Shown piece by piece: positions 42,106 through 51,015 of a stretch of DNA of 64,000 nt. Numbering within the stretch: the first letter of the stretch is position 1; each line of letters opens with the position of its first letter. A model generated the notes under the pieces. It ran no database searches. It was not told the DNA's origin and saw nothing but the letters and a program-made list of their open reading frames with translations. A program made the position numbers and the translations under genes. The stretch comes from Aurantiacibacter marinus (lineage in GTDB: Bacteria; Pseudomonadota; Alphaproteobacteria; Sphingomonadales; Sphingomonadaceae), in contig NZ_LDCP01000002.1 of NCBI RefSeq assembly GCF_001021555.1, positions 434,001 through 498,000 of the forward strand, written 5' to 3'.

Positions 42106-43548
42106 TCAGCCTTTGAAACCGACCTCCAGGAAGCCGGGCTTGGGTCCGTTCCATTCACCAGCTTCCACCGGCCCATCGTCCTGATCACGGCGACGCGGCT
42201 TCCGTGCTTCCTTGCGCGGTTCTACATCGCGAGCTTCTTCGCGCTTGGGCCTGGTCTCTTGCTTGCGCTCTCGCGGCTTGCGTTCGGGCGCATCTTCACT
42301 CTCCGGCTTTTTGCCCCGTGACCGCGTCCGCTTATCGTCTGATTGCTGTTCCTCCGGAGCGTCCTCACGCTCCTCGCGCTTGGCCCTGGATTTCGGTTTT
42401 GCGGCAGCGTCGGGCAATTCGACCCGTACGTCTTTCTTGCCAAAAACATTGATCTTTGCACCGGTCAGCTTTTCGACATTGTCGATCGCCTCGGCATCTT
42501 CTGGCGTTACGAAGGTGAACGCGCGGCCCTTGTTTCCAGCGCGGCCGGTGCGGCCGATGCGATGGACATAATCGTCCGGGTGCCACGGCGTGTCGTAGTT
42601 GAACACATGCGACACGCCTTTGATGTCCAGCCCTCGCGCGGCGACATCGCTGGCGACCAGGATGTTGATTTCCCCATCCTTGAAACGCTGCAATTCCTGA
42701 TTGCGCGTCGCCTGATCGATATCACCGTGGATTTCGCCGGAGCGGAAACCGTCGCGCTGAAGGCTCTTGTTAAGATCGCGCACAGTGGTCTTGCGGTTGG
42801 AGAAAATAATCGCGGTGTCTACCAGATCGTTCCGCAGCAGCCAGGTCAGCGTGCTCTTCTTGTCACGTGCACCAACCGGCACTTTGAAAGCGGTGATATT
42901 TTCATTGGTCGATGCCGCGCGGCTTACTTCGATCCGCTTGGGATTGGTGAGAAATTTCTTGGCCAGCTTCGCAATCGGCGGCGGCATGGTCGCGCTGAAC
43001 AGCATGGTCTGGCGCGGTTCGGGCAGTTTTTCACAGATGAATTCGATATCGGGGATGAAGCCCATGTCGAGCATGCGGTCCGCTTCGTCGATCACCAGCA
43101 GTTCACAACCGTTCAGCAAGATTTTGCCGCGTTCGAACAGATCCATCAACCGCCCGGGGGTTGCGATCAGTACGTCGACGCCTTCATTAAGGGCCTTCAC
43201 CTGGTCACCCATCTGCACGCCGCCAATCAGCAGCGCCATTTTCAGATCGTGATTTTCGCCGTATTTTTCAAAATTCTCGGCAACCTGTGCCGCCAATTCG
43301 CGGGTTGGTTCCAGAATGAGGCTGCGCGGCATAAGTGCGCGGCGGCGGCCGCTGGCCAGAATATCGATCATCGGCAGCACGAAGCTGGCCGTCTTGCCGG
43401 TGCCGGTTTGCGCGATTCCAATGATGTCTTTCATCATCAGGACGGCGGGAATAGCCTCCGCCTGGATCGGCGTGGGTTCGGTGTAGCCGGCGTCATCAAC
43501 GGCCTTGAGCAATTCAGGAGAAAGGCCGAGATCGGCGAAAGTTGTCAA
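42106..43548 (-). CDS. DEAD-box ATP-dependent RNA helicase
   Basis: The 480-residue protein has the full DEAD-box set: Q motif (GYTEPTPIQAEAIP), AQTGTGKTASF, PTRELAAQV, ATPGRLMDL, DEADRMLDMGF, SATMP, IIFSNRKTTVRDL, VASDVAARGLDI and HRIGRTGRAG. A C-terminal tail of about 100 residues rich in Arg, Lys and Glu probably binds RNA. The family is RhlE/DbpA-like, with a role in rRNA assembly or RNA decay. A 128-bp gap separates it from the periplasmic-protein gene upstream on the same strand. Confidence 0.94.
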   Translation of the reverse strand: MTTFADLGLSPELLKAVDDAGYTEPTPIQAEAIPAVLMMKDIIGIAQTGTGKTASFVLPMIDILASGRRRALMPRSLILEPTRELAAQVAENFEKYGENHDLKMALLIGGVQMGDQVKALNEGVDVLIATPGRLMDLFERGKILLNGCELLVIDEADRMLDMGFIPDIEFICEKLPEPRQTMLFSATMPPPIAKLAKKFLTNPKRIEVSRAASTNENITAFKVPVGARDKKSTLTWLLRNDLVDTAIIFSNRKTTVRDLNKSLQRDGFRSGEIHGDIDQATRNQELQRFKDGEINILVASDVAARGLDIKGVSHVFNYDTPWHPDDYVHRIGRTGRAGNKGRAFTFVTPEDAEAIDNVEKLTGAKINVFGKKDVRVELPDAAAKPKSRAKREEREDAPEEQQSDDKRTRSRGKKPESEDAPERKPRERKQETRPKREEARDVEPRKEARKPRRRDQDDGPVEAGEWNGPKPGFLEVGFKG

Positions 43549-43676
43549 AATATAGGTTTCCGGAAAGTAAGGTAGCCATGCGAAGGTGCATTGGCATCGC
43601 GCCGCCTCTAGTTCGTATCAAGGCGAAAAGTCAAGATTTCCGCAAGGCGGCGTGGAGGATTGAGAACGGGGCGTTA

Positions 43677-44279
43677 CTAGTCGGCAACGGCCACAAGTCG
43701 CGTGAAATCGTCCACCTGGCAACTTGCGCCAGCCCGGGATTGCAGACGGTCCCGTGCAACACACAAGCGCCTGTCTTCGCTACGCTCAATGTAAAAGCCT
43801 GCATAAAAGGCCCGCGCGGAACAGCCATTTTCCAGTGAAGCTGCGAGAATTTGATCGCCGCCGGTGAAGAACAGCAACCGGTTATCGTTGGTGGGCTGTA
43901 CGCCAATCACGTCTTCTGCATCGATGCAATTGCCGTGATCGACCTCTTCATACCGCGTCCGCATGGGACGGCGTGGCAATTCCGACATCATTTGCCGACG
44001 GGCTTCCTGGGCTGCAGGACCGATGCGAATAACAACGCGGCGTTCGATCCGCACCTGATTCTGCAAAGCCGGCTGCCGCGCCCGCTCCAGCGTGTCGAAA
44101 GGCGCCTCTGCATCAGGATCGAAGCCAAGGACCGTGCCGGGCAGCGGGATCGATTGGCTCCATGTTTGTCCCGGCCGCGACGGCGCTGCATCCTGCGCCT
44201 CCACACGCGGTACCATCTGCCCCGCCAAAAGCGGAACGGTAATGGCGACAAGCGCGAGAAGGGCGAAAAGGCGTTTCAT
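43677..44279 (-). CDS. Hypothetical periplasmic protein
   Basis: The 200-residue protein has a Sec signal (MKRLFALLALVAITVPLLAG, cleavage near VEAQ). The mature part has RIERRVVIRIGPAAQEARRQMMSEL and RYEEVDHGNCIDAEDVIGVQP. A C-terminal region has paired cysteines (ENGCSARAFYAGFYIERSEDRRLCVARD and ASCQVDD), suggesting disulphides in the periplasm. I recognise no named family. The coding-quality signal and signal peptide make it a real gene. Confidence 0.75.
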   Translation of the reverse strand: MKRLFALLALVAITVPLLAGQMVPRVEAQDAAPSRPGQTWSQSIPLPGTVLGFDPDAEAPFDTLERARQPALQNQVRIERRVVIRIGPAAQEARRQMMSELPRRPMRTRYEEVDHGNCIDAEDVIGVQPTNDNRLLFFTGGDQILAASLENGCSARAFYAGFYIERSEDRRLCVARDRLQSRAGASCQVDDFTRLVAVAD

Positions 44280-44413
44280 GCAGGTTGTAGCTCCGCAAAA
44301 GCAAGTCGGCGCCCGCTTCTGAATGTCTGCGTTCTAGCGGCAGGTATTGAATGGCGGCTTAACTGGTCGATTGCCCTTTGCAAGCCTGCCCGTCCAATGG
44401 CATTTGCTAACGA

Positions 44414-45847
44414 ATGACCCAAACAGACGCATTTCTAGACGCAGCCCGGCACTTGCTGGGCGAACGCGGGATTACCACCGATGCTGAATTGGTGTCCCCG
44501 TGGCTGACCGATTGGCGCGGGCGGTACACCGGAAAGGCCCGCGCACTCGCATCACCGGCCTCGGTGCAGGAAGTCGCCGGTCTGGTGAATCTGTGTAGAA
44601 AATTCGGCGTGCCGATCGTTCCGCAAGGCGGCAACAGCGGCATGTCCGGCGGCGCCACACCTGATGACAGCGGCGATGCGATCGTCCTGTCTTTGCGGCG
44701 GATGAACTCAGTGCGCAAATTTGACAGTGAAGCGAAACAGATCACCTGCGATGCCGGGCTCATTTTGCAGGCTTTGCATGAGATGGCAGAGGCAAAAAAT
44801 CTGCGTTTCCCGCTAACCTTGGGTGGCAAGGGCTCTGCCACCATTGGCGGGCTGATATCGACCAATGCAGGCGGCACGCAGGTCCTGCGCCATGGTTCGA
44901 TGCGCGCGCAGGTGCTCGGCATAGAGGCAGTTATGGCGGATGGAACGGTTTTCGATTCGCTCACCCCGCTCAAGAAGGACAATCGCGGTTTTGACCTCAA
45001 GCAATTGCTGATCGGTTCCGAGGGAACCCTCGGCATCATAACAGGTGCGACCTTGCGGCTTGTACCTGCATTGGCACAGCGCGCCGTGTTGTGGGCCGGG
45101 CTTGGTGAACTGCGCGATGCGCGCAAGCTGCTCCTCCACGCGGAACAGATAGCGGGCGACGCGCTAGAAGGGTTCGAGGTGCTGCCACATCATACGCTTG
45201 CGTCGGTATTGGATCACAACCCGGCGGCGCGCTCGCCCTTGCAAGCGGACCATGCGTGGTACGCACTTGTCGAATTGGCAGCCGACACCTCTGCCGGCGG
45301 AAATCTTTCGGCGCTTGCCGAACACTTGCTGGAGGAGGCATTTTCAGCCGGCTTGCTGGAAGATGCGACCATCGCAGCAAACGAAACCCAGGCGGAACAA
45401 TTCTGGGCAATCCGCGACGGAGTGTCCGCTGCCGAACGCGCTCTTGGCCCGGCGATGCAGCATGACATCTCCGTACCCGTTGCCAGGATGGCCGATTTTG
45501 TCGTGGAGACCGTGCCCAAGGTAGAAGCGAAATTTCCCGGCACGAGGGCAGTCGCCTTCGGTCATCTAGGAGACGGCAACGTGCATTTTCACGTGCTTGC
45601 ACCAAAAGGCGCGCAGTCCGGGGTGTGGGAATTGGAAGAAGGCAAGGCCATCAGCGGGCTTGTGCATGATCAAGTGACGTCATGGGGCGGCTCCATCAGC
45701 GCTGAACACGGCATCGGGCAGATGAAACTTGATGAATTGGCGCGATTGGCAGACCCGGTGCATCTGGCGATCATGCGACGGGTGAAACAGGCGCTTGATC
45801 CTGATCACCTGCTTAATCCCGGCAAACTGGTGCCCGACCTGGATTAG
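44414..45847 (+). CDS. FAD-binding oxidoreductase, GlcD / D-2-hydroxyacid dehydrogenase type
   Basis: This flavoenzyme of the vanillyl-alcohol-oxidase fold probably oxidises a D-2-hydroxyacid such as D-lactate, glycolate or D-2-hydroxyglutarate. The 477-residue protein has the FAD-binding segment VPIVPQGGNSGMSGGATP, LGGKGSATIGGLISTNAGGTQVLRHGSMR and IGSEGTLGIITGATLRL. The C-terminal part has FGHLGDGNVHFHV and GSISAEHGIGQMK, conserved in D-2-hydroxyglutarate dehydrogenases. The exact substrate cannot be decided from sequence. Confidence 0.88.
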   Translation: MTQTDAFLDAARHLLGERGITTDAELVSPWLTDWRGRYTGKARALASPASVQEVAGLVNLCRKFGVPIVPQGGNSGMSGGATPDDSGDAIVLSLRRMNSVRKFDSEAKQITCDAGLILQALHEMAEAKNLRFPLTLGGKGSATIGGLISTNAGGTQVLRHGSMRAQVLGIEAVMADGTVFDSLTPLKKDNRGFDLKQLLIGSEGTLGIITGATLRLVPALAQRAVLWAGLGELRDARKLLLHAEQIAGDALEGFEVLPHHTLASVLDHNPAARSPLQADHAWYALVELAADTSAGGNLSALAEHLLEEAFSAGLLEDATIAANETQAEQFWAIRDGVSAAERALGPAMQHDISVPVARMADFVVETVPKVEAKFPGTRAVAFGHLGDGNVHFHVLAPKGAQSGVWELEEGKAISGLVHDQVTSWGGSISAEHGIGQMKLDELARLADPVHLAIMRRVKQALDPDHLLNPGKLVPDLD

Positions 45848-45975
45848 AAGCTGCACTGCGACTTGCATGGGACGCACGCACACATTAAGGCCCGCGCGCA
45901 ACATTACGGTATCTGTGGCAGCGGTGAATGCTGCGCGATGGCTACCTACCGACAATCCTGACCGGAGAGATAATC

Positions 45976-46785
45976 ATGGCCAGCGCGCCGAATTCCACCC
46001 TGCCCGTCCTTTACAAAGACCTCGTTCCCCTCAACAGCAATGACCACCTGACGTGGAAGGGCCGCACTACGGACAAGGCGCCGTGGATCGCCAGCCAGCA
46101 TGCGATTCCGCTTACTGTTGAAGAATTTCCGGTGGCGCAGCGCGACTATCCGATCGTATTTTCATCCGGCGAACGCCCTGTTCCACTGGCGCTGATGGGC
46201 CTGAACGAAGGCGTAAACGTGTTCTTCGAAGAAGACGGTACGCCGATCGGCACACCATATGTGCCGGCGTACGTTCGTCGCTATCCTTTCCTGCTCGCCA
46301 AGCTGCAGCAGGATTCGGATAATCTTTCGCTGTGCTTCGACCCGAGCAGCGGCCTTGTTGGTGATTTTGAAGAAGGTCAGCCACTTTTCGGAGAAGATAA
46401 GCAGCCGAGCGAACATTGTCAGGCATTGCTGCAATTTTGCGAAAAGTTCGAAGAAGCGGGCAACAAGACCCAGCTTTTCATGGACGAGTTGACCAAGGCC
46501 GACCTCCTGATGGACGGCGAAATTTCCATTCAACGCCGCGACAAGCCGGATCAGCCATTCACTTACCGCGGCTTCCGCATGGTAAATCAGGAAAAGCTGC
46601 GTGAACTGCGCGGTGACCAGTTGCGCAAATGGAATGAAAACGGCCTGTTGCCGCTTATTTTTGCCCACTTGTTCTCACTGGACCTGATGCGGATGATTTT
46701 CGCCAGGCAGACCGAACAGGGCAAGGGCCCGATTGCTGCGGAAATGGCCAATGTCGCCGCAGAAGCGGAGGCCCCGAAAGCCTAA
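45976..46785 (+). CDS. SapC-family protein
   Basis: The 269-residue cytosolic protein starts MASAPNSTLPVLYKDLVPLNSNDH. It has EFPVAQRDYPIVFSSGERPVPLALMGLNEGVNVFF, YVPAYVRRYPFLLA, LSLCFDPSSGLV and a C-terminal LPLIFAHLFSLDLMRMIF segment, all matching the SapC family. That family is named for a Campylobacter S-layer-linked gene and is unrelated to the peptide-transporter SapC. The ATG at 45976 has GGAGAG about 6 nt upstream; an open extension to 45928 is not similar. A strong terminator follows. Confidence 0.85.
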   Translation: MASAPNSTLPVLYKDLVPLNSNDHLTWKGRTTDKAPWIASQHAIPLTVEEFPVAQRDYPIVFSSGERPVPLALMGLNEGVNVFFEEDGTPIGTPYVPAYVRRYPFLLAKLQQDSDNLSLCFDPSSGLVGDFEEGQPLFGEDKQPSEHCQALLQFCEKFEEAGNKTQLFMDELTKADLLMDGEISIQRRDKPDQPFTYRGFRMVNQEKLRELRGDQLRKWNENGLLPLIFAHLFSLDLMRMIFARQTEQGKGPIAAEMANVAAEAEAPKA

Positions 46786-46922
46786 CGGCAACCTGCCTTG
46801 TAATTGCGATCGGGCGCGGCTTGGCAACAGGCGGCGCCCTTTTGCTGTGCACTTGAAATTTGGGCTCTCATTCCTAGATTTCAGAGGTCCGGTCGCCGCT
46901 CCCCTCATGGCGCGGCCGGATT

Positions 46923-46940
46923 GGCGCACCTTGGTGCGCC
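46923..46940 (+). repeat. Perfect short inverted repeat (8-bp arms, TT loop)
   Basis: GGCGCACC-TT-GGTGCGCC, flanked by T and A that also pair. It lies between sapC and its main terminator. It may protect the mRNA 3' end or mark a protein-binding site. Confidence 0.45.
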
Positions 46941-46957
46941 ACCTCCCTGAACCTTGG

Positions 46958-46990
46958 CCGCCTCGTGCATTATGCACGGGGCGGTTTTTT
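46958..46990 (+). terminator. Intrinsic terminator after the SapC gene
   Basis: CCGCCTCGTGCAT pairs with ATGCACGGGGCGG (one G-T wobble) and is followed directly by TTTTTT. The T-run abuts the stop codon of the convergent amidohydrolase gene at 46990. Confidence 0.92.
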
Positions 46991-47928
46991 CATTCAGCCG
47001 CTTCGGCAAATCCGCCTGATGCTTTGGCAAGTTCATCGGCCAGTCGGCGAACCAAACCTGCAACGATGCCCACGACATCGGGCAGCCCAGCACCCAGCTC
47101 CCGCAACTCACCATCCAGATAGGCTGAACGGCATATCTCCAGTTGCATCGCGCTGATCCCGCGCCCGGGCGCGCCGTGCCGATCAAGCACATATCCGCCA
47201 GCATAGGGCCGATTGTGTGCAGACAAGGCTCCGGCCGCCGCGAAGTGGTCAAACCCCGCCATGACGAGACGGCTGTCGCAGGAGCCACCGAACCGGTCCC
47301 CGATCACATAATCGACTGCGGGATCATCACCTGTTTTCGGGCCGAGCGGTGGCATAGAGTGCAAATCCACCAATAGCGCTGCTCCCCAGCGGTCGCGCAT
47401 CGCCTCCAGCGTGCGGGCAATCGCCGCATGGTAGGGTTGGTGGACCGTTTCGATTCGCTCAGCCAGATCGCTGCGGGATATTTGTGCGCTCCACAATTCG
47501 CCAAGCCCCGGCAAACGGCGCGGAACAAGGCCAAGCCCGCTGCGCGCGCGGCGGCCCGCGGCATGCCTTGGGCGTGTTGCAGCCGCCCTTCCCGCTACCA
47601 TTTCCCAATCAACGTCATCGGGCGACCGGTTCAGGTCAATCATCGCTCTCGGCGCGTGCGCCACCAGCAGAGCGGCCCCCGTTTCGCGCGCTACCGCGTC
47701 GCCGACAAGATCGACGTATCGGTCTTCCAGACGAAGCGGGGCAGTATCAGGATGGCGCAGTGCGCGCACCAGCGGGAGCGGATATTCACGCCCGGCATGC
47801 GGCACTGAAATCAGGATTGGAATGGGCCTGCGGCGGCAAAACGAAAAAGCGGGCTTGCCATCGCTTCCGGGTATCAGCCCGCCGCCGCGATTGCGCGAAT
47901 CGCCAGCCGATGTATCGCCAAGGTCCAT
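46990..47928 (-). CDS. N-formylglutamate amidohydrolase family protein
   Basis: This family hydrolyses N-formylglutamate to glutamate and formate in histidine degradation, or related N-acyl amino acids. The 312-residue protein has ILISVPHAGREYPLPL (metal-binding His), RLEDRYVDLVGD, LLVAHAPRAMIDLNRSPDDVDW, ALLVDLHSMPPLG and GISAMQLEICRSAYLDG. All are conserved in the N-formylglutamate amidohydrolase fold. The N-terminal 28 residues before the first motif are probably extra. No other hut genes are in the window, so the substrate is open. Confidence 0.85.
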   Translation of the reverse strand: MDLGDTSAGDSRNRGGGLIPGSDGKPAFSFCRRRPIPILISVPHAGREYPLPLVRALRHPDTAPLRLEDRYVDLVGDAVARETGAALLVAHAPRAMIDLNRSPDDVDWEMVAGRAAATRPRHAAGRRARSGLGLVPRRLPGLGELWSAQISRSDLAERIETVHQPYHAAIARTLEAMRDRWGAALLVDLHSMPPLGPKTGDDPAVDYVIGDRFGGSCDSRLVMAGFDHFAAAGALSAHNRPYAGGYVLDRHGAPGRGISAMQLEICRSAYLDGELRELGAGLPDVVGIVAGLVRRLADELAKASGGFAEAAE

Positions 47929-47949
47929 GGCCAGCGTTGCTGAAGGCGA

Positions 47950-47965
47950 TTGACGCCCTTGTCAA
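47950..47965. promoter_or_regulatory. TTGAC-N6-GTCAA dyad in the amidohydrolase-cpdR gap
   Basis: Perfect 5-bp arms with a 6-bp spacer lie between two divergent genes, 22 bp from the amidohydrolase start and 139 bp from cpdR. It may be an operator or part of a promoter (TTGAC resembles a -35 box). No -10 box at suitable spacing was clear. Confidence 0.3.
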
Positions 47966-48103
47966 AATTCGCGGGGGAAAGAACATATCGGCCTTGTCCT
48001 GTATCAAAGCAGGGCACCTGCGATCTGGCGCAAGACTTTTTTACAACATCGGCGCTAAGTGCAGCTTACAAATCACGAACACCATTACAAGAGGACGAAC
48101 CGC

Positions 48104-48478
48104 ATGATCCGGATCCTGCTGGCCGAAGACGACACGGCGATGCGCACATATCTGAAGCGCGCGCTCGAGCAGGCTGGTTATTCGGTAGCAGCAGTAGGTT
48201 CCGGAACAGAGGCTCTGCCGCTGATCCAGACCGAGATTTTCGATCTTTTGCTTTCCGACATTGTCATGCCGGAAATGGACGGAATCGAACTGGCGCAGCG
48301 TTGCAGCGATCTGAGCCCGTCGACCAAGGTGATGTTCATTACAGGCTTTGCCGCCGTGGCTCTTCGAGCGAACCGCGAAACGCCGCAAGCCAAGATGCTG
48401 TCCAAACCATTCCATTTGAAGGACCTTGTTCTGGAAGTGGAACGCATGTTTGAAGACGTCGCAGCCGCTTCACTTTGA
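48104..48478 (+). CDS. cpdR: CpdR-like single-domain response regulator
   Basis: CpdR is a receiver-only regulator. In Caulobacter its unphosphorylated form primes ClpXP to degrade cell-cycle substrates, and it is controlled by the CckA-ChpT phosphorelay. The 124-residue protein starts MIRILLAEDDTAMRTYLKRAL and has acidic pocket residues Asp9/Asp10, phospho-acceptor Asp52 in LLLSDIVMPEMDGIELA, Thr80 and Lys101 in MLSKPFHLKDLV. MFITGFAAVAL is close to Caulobacter CpdR. An AGAGGA site precedes ATG 48104. There is no output domain. Confidence 0.9.
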   Translation: MIRILLAEDDTAMRTYLKRALEQAGYSVAAVGSGTEALPLIQTEIFDLLLSDIVMPEMDGIELAQRCSDLSPSTKVMFITGFAAVALRANRETPQAKMLSKPFHLKDLVLEVERMFEDVAAASL

Positions 48479-48601
48479 CGGCTAAGCTTCGGCTGCGTGA
48501 TTTAGATTGAGCGGCAAGTTGGAAAGCCCCCTTGCAAGCAGGTCAAGGCAGCGCTAGATGGCCCGCCTGCCTTCCGACCGAAGGCACATCCCGAATGGTG
48601 C

Positions 48602-48676
48602 GGGCGTATAGCTCAGTGGTAGAGCACTATGTTGACATCGTAGGGGTCCCAAGTTCAATCCTTGGTACGCCCACCA
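48602..48676 (+). tRNA. tRNA-Val (anticodon GAC)
   Basis: This 75-nt gene starts GGGCGTATAGCTCAGTGGT and ends with encoded CCA. The anticodon stem CTATG/CGTAG encloses loop TTGACAT, giving anticodon GAC for GUC/GUU codons. The acceptor stem GGGCGTA/TACGCCC pairs fully. The T-arm is AAGTTCAATCC, a small departure from the usual GGTTCGA. Confidence 0.96.
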
Positions 48677-48714
48677 TTCGAAAAGCAGCCGTCTCTGTGG
48701 CGCCTCACTGAATA

Positions 48715-49134
48715 TCATTCGCCCTTGGCGGTCAGATGACCGCGCGATTGCTCTTCAATGCTTTCCAGTTCCGAAATCGTCTGATCGATGGCTTCGCGCT
48801 GTTGGCGAAGCTCTGCCAAACGGTGCTGCGTCGCATCGAGCATGCGCTGCGCCTGAACCTTCTGGTCCGGGTCTTCATCATAAAGCGCCAGAAATTCACC
48901 GATTTCACGGATACTGAAACCCAGCCGCTTGCCGCGCAGAATCAGCAGCATCCGGCCCATTTCGCGTTTGGAATAGGCGCGCATGGTCCCAACCCGCTGC
49001 GGCGATATAAGGCCTTTGTCCTCGTAAAACCGCAAAGTTCGCTGCGTCACGCCAAGTGCTTCAGCGGCCTCGGCAATGCTTTTCAGCGGCTCGTCACCCT
49101 GCGCTTCGTTCATGGTGGCAATGCTATCCGGCAT
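48715..49134 (-). CDS. MerR-family transcriptional regulator
   Basis: The 139-residue protein has the N-terminal MerR winged helix-turn-helix (LKSIAEAAEALGVTQRTLRFYEDKGLISPQRVGTMRAYSKREMGRM). A coiled-coil dimerisation helix with AQRMLDATQHRLAELRQQREAIDQTISEL follows. There is no metal-binding cysteine set, so a fatty-acid or acyl-CoA-type effector is more likely than a metal. ATG 49134 has GGAG six bases upstream and overlaps the acyl-CoA ligase stop by 11 bp. It is therefore co-transcribed with that gene and probably regulates it and the divergent beta-oxidation genes through the dyad at 50916. Confidence 0.85.
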   Translation of the reverse strand: MPDSIATMNEAQGDEPLKSIAEAAEALGVTQRTLRFYEDKGLISPQRVGTMRAYSKREMGRMLLILRGKRLGFSIREIGEFLALYDEDPDQKVQAQRMLDATQHRLAELRQQREAIDQTISELESIEEQSRGHLTAKGE

Positions 49135-50839
49135 CAGCGTCTCCATCGGCAGCGGCTTCGCGTTTTTCCTTCTCCTCGGCGACAAGCTGCTTTTTCTCCA
49201 GCTTGCCGACCAGTGTCTTGGGAAGCTCGTCCCGGAACTCGTAAGAATCTGGCATTTCGATCGGATTGAGGCGCATCTTCAGAAATGCATCGAGCTGACC
49301 TGCGTCCAGTTCCTCACCTTCGTGCAGCGCTATGAACAGCTTGGGCGCTTCGCCGCGATAATCATCGGGAACGCCAATCGCGACTGCTTCTTTCACAGCT
49401 GGATGTTCATAGGCCGCATCCTCGATCACGCGCGGATATACATTGTATCCGCTGCACAGGATCAAATCCTTGATGCGGTCGACGATGAACAGGTATCCGT
49501 CCTTGTCGAGATAGCCGATGTCGCCAGTTCGCAGCGCGCCATCGACAAAGGTCTTTTCCGTTGCGTCAGGCCGGTTCCAATAACCTTTCATGACCTGCGG
49601 ACCGCGCGCGCAAATTTCTCCCTTTATGCTTGGATCATCATGCAGTGCGCCTGTTTCCGGATCGCGGATTTCAATGACCGTGTGCGGGAACGCGGGCCCG
49701 GCGGAATTTTCCTTCACCGGCTGACGACCGAGCAACGGGTTGCTGGTGATGATGGGTGACGCTTCTGTCAGGCCGTAGCCTTCCGATACGGGAGAACCCG
49801 TGCGCTTTTCGAATTGGAGCCGCACATCAAGCGGCAGCGGCGCGCCGCCAGAACAGCTGGTGCGAACTGCGGAGAGATCGGGCACTTTGTCATCCGGCAG
49901 CGATCCCAAGGCATTGTAAATAGTTGGCACTCCGAACAATTGCGTCGGCGGCTTGCGCTTGATGGTCTTCAGCACCTCGTCCATTTCAAATTTGGGCAGC
50001 AGCACCAGTTCGGCGGCCGTATCGACGCCAAAATTGAGGACGCAAGTGAGCGCGAAAACGTGAAACAAGGGCAAGACGCCCAGCGTGCGTTCCTGCATGT
50101 CGCGCATTTCGCCCACGTGCAACATCATCTGCGCGCTGTTCGCGGCAAGATTTGCATGGGTGAGCATGGCACCCTTTGGCCGCCCGGTCGTTCCTCCTGT
50201 ATATTGCAGCACCGCCACATCGTGCGGATCCTGCGAAACTGCCACGGGAGAGGCATCATGCGCAGCGAGGCTGCGGTAATTGAGATAGGCCACGCCGGAT
50301 TGCCGCTTGGCAAGGGCCGACCGTTTGACCGTGCGCAGGCCAACCCCTTTCCAGAACGGCAATACATCCGCCATCGGGCACAGGACAATCTGCTCCAGCG
50401 CGCCATTGCCAAACGCGGCCGCCACTTTCCGGTGCAATATCTCAAGATCCGGAACCGCGACCATTTTGGCGCCCGAATCGGTCACCAGAAATTCAACCTC
50501 GCTGTCGGAATACAGCGGATTGATATTCACCACGACACCGCCAGCGCGCAGCACGGCGAAGTACATGATGACCGAGTAGGGCGTATTGGGCAGGCACAAG
50601 CCGAAGCGGTCCCCCTGCCCGAGGCCTGCCTTCTGAAGGCCGGTGGCAACACGGTCCACCAGTTTACCTATCTCTTCATAGGTCCATTCACGGCCCAGGA
50701 AATCCACGCATATGCGGTCCGGAAAATTGGCCACCGCGTGGTCCAGCAGTTCTGTCAAAAGCCGCGGGCGCAAATTGCCATCCGCATCAATAATGCGGCT
50801 GGTGTCGAGCGGTCGCGAGCTGGCGTCGGCAGGGCGCAT
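49124..50839 (-). CDS. Long-chain fatty-acid-CoA ligase (AMP-binding)
   Basis: The enzyme activates a fatty acid to acyl-CoA via acyl-AMP. The 571-residue protein has the AMP-binding P-loop YTGGTTGRPKGAMLTH (about residues 214-229), VLPLFHVFALTC, GYGLTEASP, RTGDIGYLDKDGYLFIVDRIKDLI and the C-terminal lysine region in KTLVGKLEKKQL. The size and motifs fit FadD-type ligases. GAGAGG precedes ATG 50839. It is divergent from the beta-oxidation operon across a 176-bp gap and heads a two-gene unit with the MerR gene. Confidence 0.93.
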   Translation of the reverse strand: MRPADASSRPLDTSRIIDADGNLRPRLLTELLDHAVANFPDRICVDFLGREWTYEEIGKLVDRVATGLQKAGLGQGDRFGLCLPNTPYSVIMYFAVLRAGGVVVNINPLYSDSEVEFLVTDSGAKMVAVPDLEILHRKVAAAFGNGALEQIVLCPMADVLPFWKGVGLRTVKRSALAKRQSGVAYLNYRSLAAHDASPVAVSQDPHDVAVLQYTGGTTGRPKGAMLTHANLAANSAQMMLHVGEMRDMQERTLGVLPLFHVFALTCVLNFGVDTAAELVLLPKFEMDEVLKTIKRKPPTQLFGVPTIYNALGSLPDDKVPDLSAVRTSCSGGAPLPLDVRLQFEKRTGSPVSEGYGLTEASPIITSNPLLGRQPVKENSAGPAFPHTVIEIRDPETGALHDDPSIKGEICARGPQVMKGYWNRPDATEKTFVDGALRTGDIGYLDKDGYLFIVDRIKDLILCSGYNVYPRVIEDAAYEHPAVKEAVAIGVPDDYRGEAPKLFIALHEGEELDAGQLDAFLKMRLNPIEMPDSYEFRDELPKTLVGKLEKKQLVAEEKEKREAAADGDADAG

Positions 50840-50915
50840 TTATATCCTCTCTTTCCCCGGTTTCTTTCGCATGAAATTGTCATGCGGGACGAAAGGCGGG
50901 GCTTGATTCCAATTT

Positions 50916-50935
50916 GCTTAACGTATACGTCAAGC
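50916..50935. promoter_or_regulatory. 20-bp dyad, probable MerR-type operator
   Basis: GCTTAACGTATACGTCAAGC is a near-perfect palindrome with one mismatched pair. It lies in the gap between the divergent acyl-CoA ligase/MerR unit and the beta-oxidation operon, 77 bp from one start codon and 81 bp from the other. The near-central position fits an operator that controls both. The ACGT-containing core recalls LiuR-type MerR sites, from general knowledge. Confidence 0.65.
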
Positions 50936-51015
50936 ATCAGACTTTATCGTAATCATTCGGCGCAAAAGGTCAATCGCGTCGAAAATGAGAATTTTTGAGG
51001 AAAGGCTTAGGCACT

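Noticed and set aside
42343-43575. 410-residue frame antisense to the RNA helicase
   Set aside because: All DEAD-box motifs are on the minus strand; the plus-strand frame is a shadow.
45976-46785. Antimicrobial-peptide transporter subunit SapC
   Set aside because: The name is shared, but the sequence has no permease helices; it matches the soluble SapC family instead.
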